Assembly (NCBI GenBank): GCA_028281765.1
Contig: JANQJF010000022.1
Coordinates: 1-64,000 of the forward strand
Direction of reading: 5' to 3'
Length of the DNA: 64,000 bases
Source of the DNA: Planctomycetota bacterium
GTDB lineage: Bacteria > Planctomycetota > UBA1135 > UBA2386
Position numbers and translations under genes: made by a program
The notes under the pieces: generated by a model
What the model was told of the DNA's origin: nothing
Databases searched by the model: none
The model's input: the letters and a program-made list of their open reading frames with translations, nothing else
Shown here: positions 31,873 to 40,450 of the stretch, one piece after another
How the letters are laid out: every line of letters begins with the position of its first letter
How positions within the stretch are numbered: position 1 is the stretch's first letter

Positions 31873-33128
31873 AGCTCCTCTTCGTCGTGCACCAGTTCTT
31901 CCCGGACTGCCACTCCGGCACCGAGCAATACACGCTCGCGGTCGCGCGGGAGGCACGACGACGCGGTGACGATGTCGTGATTCTGTCGCTGGAGCCGAAC
32001 TTCGGCTGGTCGCATCCCGAGCTCGTGATCTTCGACAAGCCGTACGACGACTTCCGCGTGCCACGCCTGCGCTACTACGAGAAGCTCGCGCCGAACCTCG
32101 TGCTGCGCGACTACGAGAACCCGCGTGTCTCGGCGTTGTTCGGCGAGTTCCTCGACGAGGAGCAGCCCGACGCGATCCACTTCTTCCATCTCCGGCACCT
32201 GGGCTCGGACTTCCTCGAGGTCGCCCGCGCGCGCGGCATCCGGATGGTAGTGAACCTGATGGACTTCTGGTACCTGTGCCCGCGGTTCACGCTGCTGCGC
32301 AGTGACGGGTCGCTTTGTGAGGGGCCTCCGGACGAAGGGCGCGGCTGCGTCGAGTGCGCATATCCCGAGCTCGTCGGCGTCGACCCGAACGCGGATACCC
32401 TCGAGGGCGAGTCTCTCGCCGCGCTCCTTCGCCGACCCAAGATCCAGTTCGAGCGACTCGCGCTCGCCGACGAGATCGTCGCGCCGTCGCGCTTCCTCGC
32501 GGGCATGTTCGCGCGCAATGGCTTCCCCCTCGAGCGCCTGACGGTCGTGCCGTACGGCTTGGAGCCGGGGCGCGTGCGTGCACTCGAGGTCGCGAGACCG
32601 CGGTCCCCGTTGCGCGTCGGATTCGCGGGTGTCCTCTCCCCATGGAAGGCCCCGCACCTGTGCGTCGAGGCGTTGCAGCAGATCGAGGGCGACGGGATCG
32701 AGCTCACGATCCACGGGCGCACCGACGAGGGGATGTTCCAGGAGTACATCGATCGCATGCTCGAGAGCGCGCGCGGGGACACCCGGATTCGTTTCCCGGG
32801 ACCGTTCGATCACGGGCAGCTGGACCAGGTCATGGCGGATATGGACGTCCTCGTGGTGCCTTCGCTCTGGTACGAGAACACGCCGTTCGTCGTGCTCGAA
32901 GCGCTCGAGGCGGGAGTCCCCGTGATCGTCTCGAATCTCGGGGGGCTGTCGGAGGTCGTCGAGACCGGCCGGAACGGCTACCTGTTCGAGGCCGGTTCCG
33001 CGGATGCGCTCGCGCAGGTGCTGCGTGACTGTCTCGCCGAACCCTCCCGGCTGCGCGATCTCGAGCTGCGCCCGCCGGGTTCGATCGCGTCGAACTACGA
33101 GGTGTTTCGGCCGATGTACGAGGGCTGA
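31869..33128 (+). CDS. GT4-family glycosyltransferase
   Basis: 419 residues, coupled to the previous gene by a second ATGA overlap. N-terminus MKLLFVVHQFFPDCHSGTEQ with the GTE..T motif of GT4 enzymes. In the middle there is a cysteine-containing loop (FWYLCPRFTLLRSDGSLCEG, GCVECAYPE), common in this GT4 subgroup and possibly structural. Donor-site motifs are VVPYGLEPGRV, VGFAGVLSPWKAPHL and PSLWYENTPFVVLEALEAGV. Last gene of the polysaccharide operon; its final 34 bases overlap the 3' end of the convergent mannosyltransferase-like gene. Confidence 0.9.
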   Translation: MKLLFVVHQFFPDCHSGTEQYTLAVAREARRRGDDVVILSLEPNFGWSHPELVIFDKPYDDFRVPRLRYYEKLAPNLVLRDYENPRVSALFGEFLDEEQPDAIHFFHLRHLGSDFLEVARARGIRMVVNLMDFWYLCPRFTLLRSDGSLCEGPPDEGRGCVECAYPELVGVDPNADTLEGESLAALLRRPKIQFERLALADEIVAPSRFLAGMFARNGFPLERLTVVPYGLEPGRVRALEVARPRSPLRVGFAGVLSPWKAPHLCVEALQQIEGDGIELTIHGRTDEGMFQEYIDRMLESARGDTRIRFPGPFDHGQLDQVMADMDVLVVPSLWYENTPFVVLEALEAGVPVIVSNLGGLSEVVETGRNGYLFEAGSADALAQVLRDCLAEPSRLRDLELRPPGSIASNYEVFRPMYEG

Positions 33129-34249
33129 TTCGCCGCGACGTCCTCGAACAGCTCGCGGTACTGCGGAAGCACGCGTTCGGTAGCGAACCGTTCGGAGATG
33201 TTGCGACGATCCGCGCGTAGATCCTCGGTGCCGCGGATCCAACCCGAACACAGGTTCGCGAGCACGTCCTCGAGATCGGCGTCCGCGTAGCGGTACTCGT
33301 CGTCGAAGAGTTCACGGAAGGACAGGCGGTCCGGCACGACCGGCCTCGCTCCGCAGTGCGTCGCTTCGAGGGTTGCGATTCCGAAAAACTCCTGGTCGGA
33401 GGTCGACACGCCGAGTTGCGCGCGCTGGAGCAGCTCGACGTACTGCGCGCGACTCTCGCAGTAGCCCCAGTGCTCGATCACGTCTTCGAAGCGCGTCCGT
33501 GCCTCGTCGAAGATCGGTGAATGGTTGCGGAACGACTCGCCGCAAACCGCCAGGCGAAACGGGATTCCGCGCTCCTGAAGCCAGCGCAACGCCGCGAAGA
33601 ACCGCTCGGGGTTCTTGTCGTGTTCCCACCGGTGGTTCCACAGGATCAGCGGGCCGGCTGCGCGGTCCGAATCGGATTCGCTGAGGAGAAGCGGATCCAC
33701 CTCGGGCAGCGCGAGCGGGAGTGGGCGCACCATCGACCGCTCCGCGATGCGCTCGAGAGTCGCAGTCGGCCGCGCATCCGGCATCTTGCGCACGAGTTCG
33801 TTCGCTCCGTGCAGGAACGACTCGCGGTTGAACTCGCTGTTGAACACGCACACGTCCGCCGCGGCGGCGGCCGCGATCTGAGTGAACCCGAAATGCGTGT
33901 CCCGCTCACCGTGGAACTCTTCGCGGCTCGGGTAGGCGAACTGATTTTCGTGGAAGTAGAGCACCTTCGGCACCGCCGCGAGATGCGGACAGGAGGCGGC
34001 CAGTTCCGCGAGCGGAAACAGCGAAGTCGCGAACACCAGGTCGCACGGCTCCGGTCGGAGTTGCTCCCCCACCCACAGTGCCGCGCCGCGCATGCGCCAC
34101 TTCCAGTGGCGCGCCGGGAACTCGACGATCGACCAATGGGCCGACAGGCCTTCGGTCAGCGTCCGCAAGAACGCGGCGTGGGACCCCCCGGCGAACGGCT
34201 CCAAGAACAGGATGCGCAGTTCTTCGAGGGGCCGCCCGACCGCGCTCAT
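33095..34249 (-). CDS. tRNA-queuosine alpha-mannosyltransferase-like protein (DUF3524 plus GT domain)
   Basis: 384 residues. The N-terminal half matches DUF3524: ILFLEPFAGGSHAAFLRTLT, WSIVEFPARHWKWRMRGAAL, VLYFHENQFAYPSRE and CVFNSEFNRESFL. The C-terminal half is a GT-B donor domain (ILWNHRWEHDKNPERFFAAL, GVSTSDQEFFGIATLEATHC). This architecture is that of animal GTDC1/QTMAN, which mannosylates queuosine in tRNA-Asp, and of its bacterial relatives. The biochemical role in this organism is inferred from family. ATG 34249 overlaps the stop of the cyanophycinase-like gene by four bases (ATGA). Queuosine synthesis genes are not in the window. Confidence 0.8.
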   Translation of the reverse strand: MSAVGRPLEELRILFLEPFAGGSHAAFLRTLTEGLSAHWSIVEFPARHWKWRMRGAALWVGEQLRPEPCDLVFATSLFPLAELAASCPHLAAVPKVLYFHENQFAYPSREEFHGERDTHFGFTQIAAAAAADVCVFNSEFNRESFLHGANELVRKMPDARPTATLERIAERSMVRPLPLALPEVDPLLLSESDSDRAAGPLILWNHRWEHDKNPERFFAALRWLQERGIPFRLAVCGESFRNHSPIFDEARTRFEDVIEHWGYCESRAQYVELLQRAQLGVSTSDQEFFGIATLEATHCGARPVVPDRLSFRELFDDEYRYADADLEDVLANLCSGWIRGTEDLRADRRNISERFATERVLPQYRELFEDVAANQPSYIGRNTS

Positions 34250-35835
34250 CGCATCTTCCACTCGACGAAGTCGAAGTCGTTCTTGCGACGGCACACCGCG
34301 CGCAGCGGTTTGTGACGCGTCGCGCTCCACTGGTAGACGAGGACCTTGCCCTTGCCGCGTACTCGGAGGCTCGCACCGTGGATCACGGCGGCCGTGTCTT
34401 CGTCGATTCCGACGGCGAACATCGCGCGGTCGGCGGACACCGCGCCGGCGAGCGCCTTGCCGAGGTTGCGCTGCGAGCAGTGCGGTTCGATCGCGAACCC
34501 GGGCAGGAGGCCGAGCCCGTGTTCGTATCCCTCGGCGAAGAGGATCGCGTCGTCGAGGGGATGCCCGCGCAGGAGCGCCGAGCCGAGGCACGTGACCGTG
34601 GCCTGCGTTCCGCCGACGGCGCCACCACGCGCGAGGACGTCCCGCAGCGCCGCCGTGGATTCTTCGGGCTCGAAAGCGTCGATGACCTGCCACGGCCGGT
34701 CGCCGAGGAACCAGACTCCGGATGCCGAACTCAGGTCCTCGATGGTGACCGCGTCCGCGGTCTGCCACGCCGCGATCTCGACCGACGCGGGCTTCATCCG
34801 CCGGATTGCCTCGAGGGTCTTGAGCCCGTCGCGGTCCGGGTTCGCGCAGGCCGTCGTCACGACGAGAACGCGCGCTTTCGCCCCGCCCGCTGCGGCCACG
34901 AATTCGAGGTACGCGTCGTCGGGAACCGTGCCTCCCCCACCGAGCACGACCGTCCCCGCGACGGGTCCAAAGGGCCGAAACTCCGGCGGCTCGTTGCGCG
35001 CGCGCGCGGCACGGCGCAGCTGCACCAGGTCGACCGTGTTGCTCGAGCGAAGCTCCGTGCGGGACTCTTCGCGGCCGCCGCCGGCCGCGAGATACACCGT
35101 GACCATGTCGCGCCCGAGAACGGTTCCGCGACGACCGTGCACCTCCAGCGCGGTGCCTTCGTCGATCCCGATGCCCACGAGGTGCGGACGGTCCCGAATG
35201 ACGCCGCGCAGTCGGCCGAACCGCTTGCGCTGGCGGAAGTGTTGGTCGACGACGATGCCGGGATAGAGGTCGAAGCCTTCGCCGATTTCGGCCTCCTCGC
35301 GTCCGCCCTCGATCATGACTCCGGACATACAGGCCGCACCCGCAGACGTTCCGCCGACGACCCCGCCGCGATCGAGCAGTTCATGCAGCGCGGTCAGGAC
35401 AGCCGTGTCGCCGTAGGCCGCGGTCAGGCGCCGCTGGTCCCCTCCGCTGATCCACACGCCCGTCGCCTTGCCGATCTTCTGCGCGGCGGCCTCGAGCTCG
35501 CCACGGTCTCGCTCCCGCACGTGCACGAGCGAGACATCGGTGGCGCCGAGCTTGTTCCAGTTCTCGGTGTAGTAGGTCTCCGCATCGTCGTCCTCGGCGT
35601 GACGACTCGCCGTCGGGATCACGATGAGCTTGGCCTCGGACCCGCCCGCGAGATCGAGGAAACGCGTGCGCACTCCGACACCGAGCTTGCCGCCCCCGCA
35701 GATCACCAGGTGACCGCGAAGTGGGGCATCCGATTCGGGAACCTCTTGGGCCGAAGACGTGCCGACGACCAGGGAGAGCAGCAGGATTCCGGTGCGGGGT
35801 CTCACGGCGTCAGGGTAGCGCGGACGCCTCTGCAT
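34246..35835 (-). CDS. Secreted tandem cyanophycinase-like protein (peptidase S51), second domain inactive
   Basis: 529 residues with a signal segment (TGILLLSLVVGTSSAQ). A GTG start at 35805 would give a shorter, tidier signal peptide. Residues about 40-250 are an S51/cyanophycinase domain: VICGGGKLG, VWISGGDQRRLTA and GGVVGGTSAGAACMSG, with Ser164 as the nucleophile and VVDQHF downstream. Residues about 292-520 repeat the fold (VVLGGGGTV, VWFLGDRPWQV, GAVGGTQATVTCLGS), but the nucleophile position is Gln411, so the second half is probably non-catalytic. Cyanophycinases cut cyanophycin (Asp-Arg polymer) or related isoaspartyl peptides; export suggests use on external substrate. Coupled to the downstream mannosyltransferase-like gene by ATGA. 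Divergent from the HtrA-like gene. Confidence 0.85.
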   Translation of the reverse strand: MQRRPRYPDAVRPRTGILLLSLVVGTSSAQEVPESDAPLRGHLVICGGGKLGVGVRTRFLDLAGGSEAKLIVIPTASRHAEDDDAETYYTENWNKLGATDVSLVHVRERDRGELEAAAQKIGKATGVWISGGDQRRLTAAYGDTAVLTALHELLDRGGVVGGTSAGAACMSGVMIEGGREEAEIGEGFDLYPGIVVDQHFRQRKRFGRLRGVIRDRPHLVGIGIDEGTALEVHGRRGTVLGRDMVTVYLAAGGGREESRTELRSSNTVDLVQLRRAARARNEPPEFRPFGPVAGTVVLGGGGTVPDDAYLEFVAAAGGAKARVLVVTTACANPDRDGLKTLEAIRRMKPASVEIAAWQTADAVTIEDLSSASGVWFLGDRPWQVIDAFEPEESTAALRDVLARGGAVGGTQATVTCLGSALLRGHPLDDAILFAEGYEHGLGLLPGFAIEPHCSQRNLGKALAGAVSADRAMFAVGIDEDTAAVIHGASLRVRGKGKVLVYQWSATRHKPLRAVCRRKNDFDFVEWKMR

Positions 35836-35913
35836 GCTCGGGATTCTCCGCCGCGTGCGGCTACGATGTGCCGGTCCGGGAGCAAACTCGGATCCCGATC
35901 GTAGAGTGCACCC

Positions 35914-37317
35914 ATGCAGCGAATCCCAGTTTCCGCCTTGCTGATGTTCGTTGGGACCGTGGCCTGCGCGCAGACCGAAACACCGGCGACGCCGACCGTA
36001 CTGCGAGGGATGGAGCCGGACATGGCCGAGCTCGACCTTCGCGAGACGCCGGTCGTGCGCGCCGTGCGCCGTGCCCAGGACGCCGTGGTCAGCATCTACC
36101 TGACGCGAGAACGCGCGAACCGCGCTGCCGAAGTCGAGGGCCAGGGGTCGGGTGTCGTGATCGACGCCAACGGACTCGTGATCACCAACTGGCACGTCGT
36201 CGCGCCGCTGACCGGCAATCGACGCAGCGCGTTCGTCCGGATGCGCAACGACAAGACCTACCCCGCGGAGCTGCTCAGCGTCTCGCCCGAGAACGATCTG
36301 GCGCTGCTCCAGATCAAGACCAGCGATCGCTTGAAGCCGATCGTCGCCGGAGACTCCGACAGCCTGATGGTCGGCGAAACCGTGATCGCCATCGGCAACC
36401 CACAAGGATTGAGCCACACCGTCACCGTGGGCGTGCTGTCGAGCACGGATCGTTCCATCACGGTCCGCACGCCGGATCGCCAGGTGCGGAAGTACAGCGG
36501 TCTGCTGCAGACGGATGCCGCGATCAACCAGGGAAACAGCGGCGGTGCGCTGCTCGACATCACAGGCAAGCTCATCGGCATCAACAACGCGATGGCCGTC
36601 GGGGTCGAGAACATCGGCTACGCGATCCCGGTCGGGACGGTGCGTAAGGTCTTCGAGGAGGTCCTGGTCTCTTCCGAGAATCTCGCGACCGTCTGGCTCG
36701 GCATGCGCGTCACCGACGACGACGGAGCTGCGGTCGTCGCAGCGGTCGCGCCACAGGGCCCGGCCGAGCGAGCCGGGATCCGACGTGGCGATCGCATCCT
36801 CAGCGCGGGGGATCGCGACGTCACGAGCGCGCTCGACTACGCTCGTGCGACGCTGCTCGCCGAGACGGGCGATGAGTTCCCGCTCCGCGTCCAACGGAAC
36901 TCCCGTTCGCTGAGCGTCGGCGTGCGACCGATGAGTCGCGTTGCGTGGGAGCTGATGCTCCGCACGGGACTCGAAGTCGAGACGGTCACCGCCGATCAAG
37001 ACCGCAAGCTCCTCGAGGCCGCGAGTCTCGAGCTCTACTCGGGGAGTCGTCGCCGGCGGGTGCCGCTGCTCCCGGCTGCGCTCCGCGTGGTGCGCGTCCG
37101 CCCCGACTCCCCCGCCGACGAGCTGTCGTTGCGGGCGAACGACGTCGTGATCGCGGCCAGCGTGCCGACGATGTGGGGCCGGTATCAGTATCGCCCCGTG
37201 CGCAGCATCGAAGAGCTCGCCGACCTGGCGCGGGATCGCGCTGGCGGCAGTCTCAACATTCTGCTGATGCGGGACGGGGAAGGGCTCGAAGGACCGCTCG
37301 GGGTCGCGAAGCTCTAG
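35914..37317 (+). CDS. Periplasmic HtrA/DegP-like serine protease with PDZ domains
   Basis: 467 residues with a signal peptide (LLMFVGTVACAQ). The trypsin-like domain spans about 45-245 with an intact triad: His94 in VITNWHVV, Asp128 in ENDLALLQI and Ser209 in NQGNSGGALL. PDZ1 (about 255-345) has the GIRRGDRILSAGDRDV motif; a second PDZ-like segment (about 380-460) includes VRVRPDSPADELSLRANDVV. HtrA proteins degrade or refold misfolded envelope proteins. The second PDZ is divergent, and the 35-residue spacer with EVETVTADQDRKLLEAASLE is unusual. Divergent from the cyanophycinase-like gene, separated by 78 bases that must hold both promoters. Confidence 0.9.
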   Translation: MQRIPVSALLMFVGTVACAQTETPATPTVLRGMEPDMAELDLRETPVVRAVRRAQDAVVSIYLTRERANRAAEVEGQGSGVVIDANGLVITNWHVVAPLTGNRRSAFVRMRNDKTYPAELLSVSPENDLALLQIKTSDRLKPIVAGDSDSLMVGETVIAIGNPQGLSHTVTVGVLSSTDRSITVRTPDRQVRKYSGLLQTDAAINQGNSGGALLDITGKLIGINNAMAVGVENIGYAIPVGTVRKVFEEVLVSSENLATVWLGMRVTDDDGAAVVAAVAPQGPAERAGIRRGDRILSAGDRDVTSALDYARATLLAETGDEFPLRVQRNSRSLSVGVRPMSRVAWELMLRTGLEVETVTADQDRKLLEAASLELYSGSRRRRVPLLPAALRVVRVRPDSPADELSLRANDVVIAASVPTMWGRYQYRPVRSIEELADLARDRAGGSLNILLMRDGEGLEGPLGVAKL

Positions 37318-37323
37318 ACCGCA

Positions 37324-38817
37324 TCACCGCATCACCCACCGGCACCGCGCGACGATCGAGAAATCGGTCGCGAGGTTGAGCGCCGAGTCGTCGAGCACAT
37401 TCTCGAGAGCGCGCTGCACCTGGCGTCGCGCGAGGACGCGACGCAGAGAGTCGAGCGACAAGCCGTCGAGCAGGAGCACGCCGGCGGCGCTGCTCAGAGA
37501 TCGGGACGCGCCGCGGGGCCCGTCCGGTCTCGCGACGTAGCTGAGCGGCAAGCCCGGCTTGCCCTGACGAATCAACGCGACCAGTCGGTGTTCAGTTGCA
37601 TCGGCCAGGTCCTTCGCTCGCGCCGAGCCACGGCGCTTTGCCCATGCCCGCAGCGCCGGCAGCAAGATGCCTCCGGTCTGCCAGCAGCGGTCGCGGTATC
37701 GGGCCGGGTCGCGACCTCCTTCGTCAAAGCGGAAGACCCCGAGCGCCTCGTCCCACCGATCGAGCAGCGCCTCGCCCAACCGGTCCGCGGCTTCGCGCAC
37801 GACCGGGTCGTCGGGCAAGAATCGAAGGTGCGCTTCGAACTCTCCGAGTGGCCAGGCCAGGTCACGGAGGAAGCGAGGCGGCTCCTCGTTCATGACGTGA
37901 CGGGCGAGCGCGCGCACGATCGAAGTCGCCGTCTCCAGGAGGAAGCGGTCGGCGAACGTAAGCGCTGTCACTCTCAGCCCGCGCACCCAGCAGTGACCCG
38001 GTTCGGGGCGAGCCACGCGGTGGTCCCGCCCGTGCCGATACGGCAACCCCGTGCTGCGGTCGAGGTCTCGATCGACGAGATGGTACGCCGTGTCGTAGGC
38101 GCGTCGCAGTGCACCCGCGTGGTCCGCGACGAGGCCGAGCCGCACGAATCCGAGCCCGGTGTCGAACTCGAGGTTGGTCACCGTACGCCGACCGCTCTCG
38201 TCCGGGGCGCCGCGTACGTAGTCTCCGCGGCCTCGTGTGCCGGGTGCCGTCGGGAGAACGGGGAGCACGCGCAGGAGTTCGTCTCGCAGTTCCCCGCCGA
38301 GTCGCGCGCGAGACGGAAGGACGCCGACCTCGCGCCACCAGCCGGGCTCGATGCGCACGCGCGTGCGGCGCGCGCAGAACTCGTCCTCGTACGTCGTCTC
38401 CCATTCTCCCGGGCTATCCGGCCCCAGCAGCGCGCGGACGACGCGGTCCTGCGCGCCGCTGCGCGAATACGACCACGTTCGCACGCGCGCGTCGTCGCTG
38501 CCACCCGTGCGCCCCCGGGATGCGACGCGGATCGCCACGCGCCCCGTCCCCTGGGTGACGGGCACCTCGCCGCGACCCGCCGTGATGCGGTATCGGCCCG
38601 GTGGTCCATCGACGATGACCTCGACCCAGACCCGGCCGTCCGCTCCTGGACGGGGCGACAGCACGCTCCACTGAAGGCGCGTGCCGGTGCCTCCCCCACG
38701 CAGTCGGAGCGTCCGCTCGACCTGTGCGGCCTGCAGCGGCACGCCGAAGCGGACCGGACCCTCGCCTTCGACCGCGAACGCGGCCAACACCTGACACGCC
38801 ATTACCGTGAGCACCAT
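37324..38817 (-). CDS. Secreted YetA/PcRGLX-like protein
   Basis: 497 residues. The N-terminus MVLTVMACQVLAAFAVEGEG is a short signal peptide, followed by PVRFGVPLQAAQVERTLRLR, a segment like the opening of the N-terminal RIFT/beta-barrel domain of YetA and PcRGLX-type (rhamnogalacturonan exolyase-like) proteins. The middle and C-terminus (about 200-497) are mainly helical (LRRAYDTAYHLVDRDLDRST, FLLETATSIVRALARHVMNE, CWQTGGILLPALRAWAKRRG), compatible with an alpha/alpha toroid as in glycan lyases or hydrolases. Probably a polysaccharide-binding or -degrading exoprotein; catalytic residues not identified. An internal ATG at 38799 is an alternative start. Confidence 0.65.
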   Translation of the reverse strand: MVLTVMACQVLAAFAVEGEGPVRFGVPLQAAQVERTLRLRGGGTGTRLQWSVLSPRPGADGRVWVEVIVDGPPGRYRITAGRGEVPVTQGTGRVAIRVASRGRTGGSDDARVRTWSYSRSGAQDRVVRALLGPDSPGEWETTYEDEFCARRTRVRIEPGWWREVGVLPSRARLGGELRDELLRVLPVLPTAPGTRGRGDYVRGAPDESGRRTVTNLEFDTGLGFVRLGLVADHAGALRRAYDTAYHLVDRDLDRSTGLPYRHGRDHRVARPEPGHCWVRGLRVTALTFADRFLLETATSIVRALARHVMNEEPPRFLRDLAWPLGEFEAHLRFLPDDPVVREAADRLGEALLDRWDEALGVFRFDEGGRDPARYRDRCWQTGGILLPALRAWAKRRGSARAKDLADATEHRLVALIRQGKPGLPLSYVARPDGPRGASRSLSSAAGVLLLDGLSLDSLRRVLARRQVQRALENVLDDSALNLATDFSIVARCRWVMR

Positions 38818-38859
38818 CGCATGGAACTCGTGGTCAGCAGTTGAGCTGAGGGAACGCCG

Positions 38860-39345
38860 TCAGTCGATCCAGCGTGACCGAAACGCCGTGCCCCCGCGTT
38901 CGAGCCACTGGCGGTAGCTGTCGTGATACGGGGCGGTGAGCTCGGCGAGCGCCTCCGCGTCGGTCATCCAGCGGTGGTCCAGCACTTCGCCCTGCGCGCG
39001 CGGCTCGCCTGCGAACTCGGTTACGCGATAGAAGAACGTGCGCCACGCGTACTGCCGTAGTCCGTCGATCACGCGCTCACCCTCCTGCACGAAGAGCAGA
39101 TCCGGCGACCCGGCGACGGCAATCCCGAGCTCTTCGTCGAGTTCTCGCGTGAGCGCTTCGTGAAGCAGCTCGCCGGGTTCGACCTGGCCACCCGGGAGGT
39201 CCCAGACTCGGACGGACTCGCCGGCGACCACGCGTTCGTTCGCGACGAACAGCGTGCGCTCCTCGCGACGGATCACGCCGAACGCGCCGAGGAAGTCCGC
39301 GCTGCGGAGATGCTTCTCGCGGATGTCGGACGCGTCGTCAGTCAT
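38860..39345 (-). CDS. Nudix hydrolase
   Basis: 161 residues. A perfect Nudix box lies at about 52-74: G-x5-E-x7-REL-x-EE-x-G-I, read as GGQVEPGELLHEALTRELDE then ELGI. The enzyme hydrolyses a nucleoside diphosphate linked to another moiety, using a divalent metal held by the REXXEE glutamates; substrate not predictable. Its ATG at 39345 lies inside the end of the glycosyltransferase gene (eight-base overlap), making it the third gene of the asnB-like/glycosyltransferase/Nudix operon, where a sugar-nucleotide or house-cleaning role would fit (inference). Confidence 0.9.
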   Translation of the reverse strand: MTDDASDIREKHLRSADFLGAFGVIRREERTLFVANERVVAGESVRVWDLPGGQVEPGELLHEALTRELDEELGIAVAGSPDLLFVQEGERVIDGLRQYAWRTFFYRVTEFAGEPRAQGEVLDHRWMTDAEALAELTAPYHDSYRQWLERGGTAFRSRWID

Positions 39346-40450
39346 GGGCGCCGAGCATAGTCGCGTAGCGATCGCTCAGGTAGGACGCGACGCGCGCCGG
39401 GTCGCACAGATCGACGATGTCGTCGTCCGGCGGCGCGGGCGTCGCGCGCACGGTCTCGACGGCGGCTCGAAGCGCCTCCACGCCCGCATCGCTCGGCACG
39501 AGCGCGCCGCCATGCGACGCCTCGACGGCGTCGTGCACGCCGGGCACGTCGTAGCCGATGCACGGCACGCCTGCGGCGGCGGCTTCCACGCAGACGAGCG
39601 GGAAGCCCTCGCGTCGACTCGGCAAGACGAGCACGTCGAAGGCCGCGAGCAAGCTTGGCGCACGGTCGGTCGCGCCGAGCCACTTGAGAAACGGCCCGAC
39701 CAGAGGCTGCACGACGTCGCGGAGCGGCCCGTCCCCGCACACGACGAACGTCGCGTCGGGAATCTCCCGCGCCAGCTCCAAGAACACTTCGACTCGCTTT
39801 ACCCGCACGAGGCGCCCGACGAATCCGACGACGAATGCGTCCGCGTCGATCCCCAGCTCGGCACGAGCCGCCGCTCGGTCACTGCCCCGCGCCGCGCGCA
39901 CGTCGACCGCCGGCGGCACGACCTCAACGTCACGGATCTTGAACTCGGCGAGTTCGCGTCGACACGATTCGCTGACGGCGAAGTTGAGATGGGTCGCACG
40001 CGCGAGACGCCGCTCCACCCACCTCAGCCCCCACGTGACTGGCACGGGGAAGTAGTCACGCAGCACAATCCCGTGATAGGTGTGTGCAACCACCGGCACG
40101 CCGAGGCGCCGCGCCAGGCCGCGCCCGATCAGGCCCGCCTTGCTCGTGTGCGTGTGGACGACGTCGGGACGGACCGCGCGGATCAGCTGTGCGAGGCGCT
40201 GCCGCGCACTGCGGTCGCGGAAGGGATGGATGCCGCGGCCGAGCTCTTGCAGGGTCAGCGTTCCGTTCGGGTCCGACGCGGGGTCCGACGCGAGCGGCAG
40301 GTCGTGCGCGAGTTCCGCTTCGTCCGGGTCGCAGCGACCGGTGACGAGCAGGGTCGAATGGCCGAGCGCCGCGTGCGCGTGCCACAGGCACACGGCCTGT
40401 CGCATCGGACCGCCGAGGTTGGGGCGGGTCAGCACGCGGAGGATCTTCAT
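39338..40450 (-). CDS. GT4-family glycosyltransferase
   Basis: 370 residues. The N-terminus MKILRVLTRPNLGGPMRQAV is a standard GT4 start with the glycine loop. Further motifs are VRPDVVHTHTSKAGLIGRGL, VAHTYHGIVLRDYF, VVPPAVDVRAA, GFVGRLVRVKRVEVFLELAR and VLPSRREGFPLVCVEAAAAG, typical of exopolysaccharide or capsule transferases of the EpsD/WcaL kind. The start overlaps the stop of the asparagine synthase gene in ATGA. Probably adds a sugar to a lipid-linked intermediate at the cytoplasmic face of the membrane. Confidence 0.9.
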   Translation of the reverse strand: MKILRVLTRPNLGGPMRQAVCLWHAHAALGHSTLLVTGRCDPDEAELAHDLPLASDPASDPNGTLTLQELGRGIHPFRDRSARQRLAQLIRAVRPDVVHTHTSKAGLIGRGLARRLGVPVVAHTYHGIVLRDYFPVPVTWGLRWVERRLARATHLNFAVSESCRRELAEFKIRDVEVVPPAVDVRAARGSDRAAARAELGIDADAFVVGFVGRLVRVKRVEVFLELAREIPDATFVVCGDGPLRDVVQPLVGPFLKWLGATDRAPSLLAAFDVLVLPSRREGFPLVCVEAAAAGVPCIGYDVPGVHDAVEASHGGALVPSDAGVEALRAAVETVRATPAPPDDDIVDLCDPARVASYLSDRYATMLGAHD

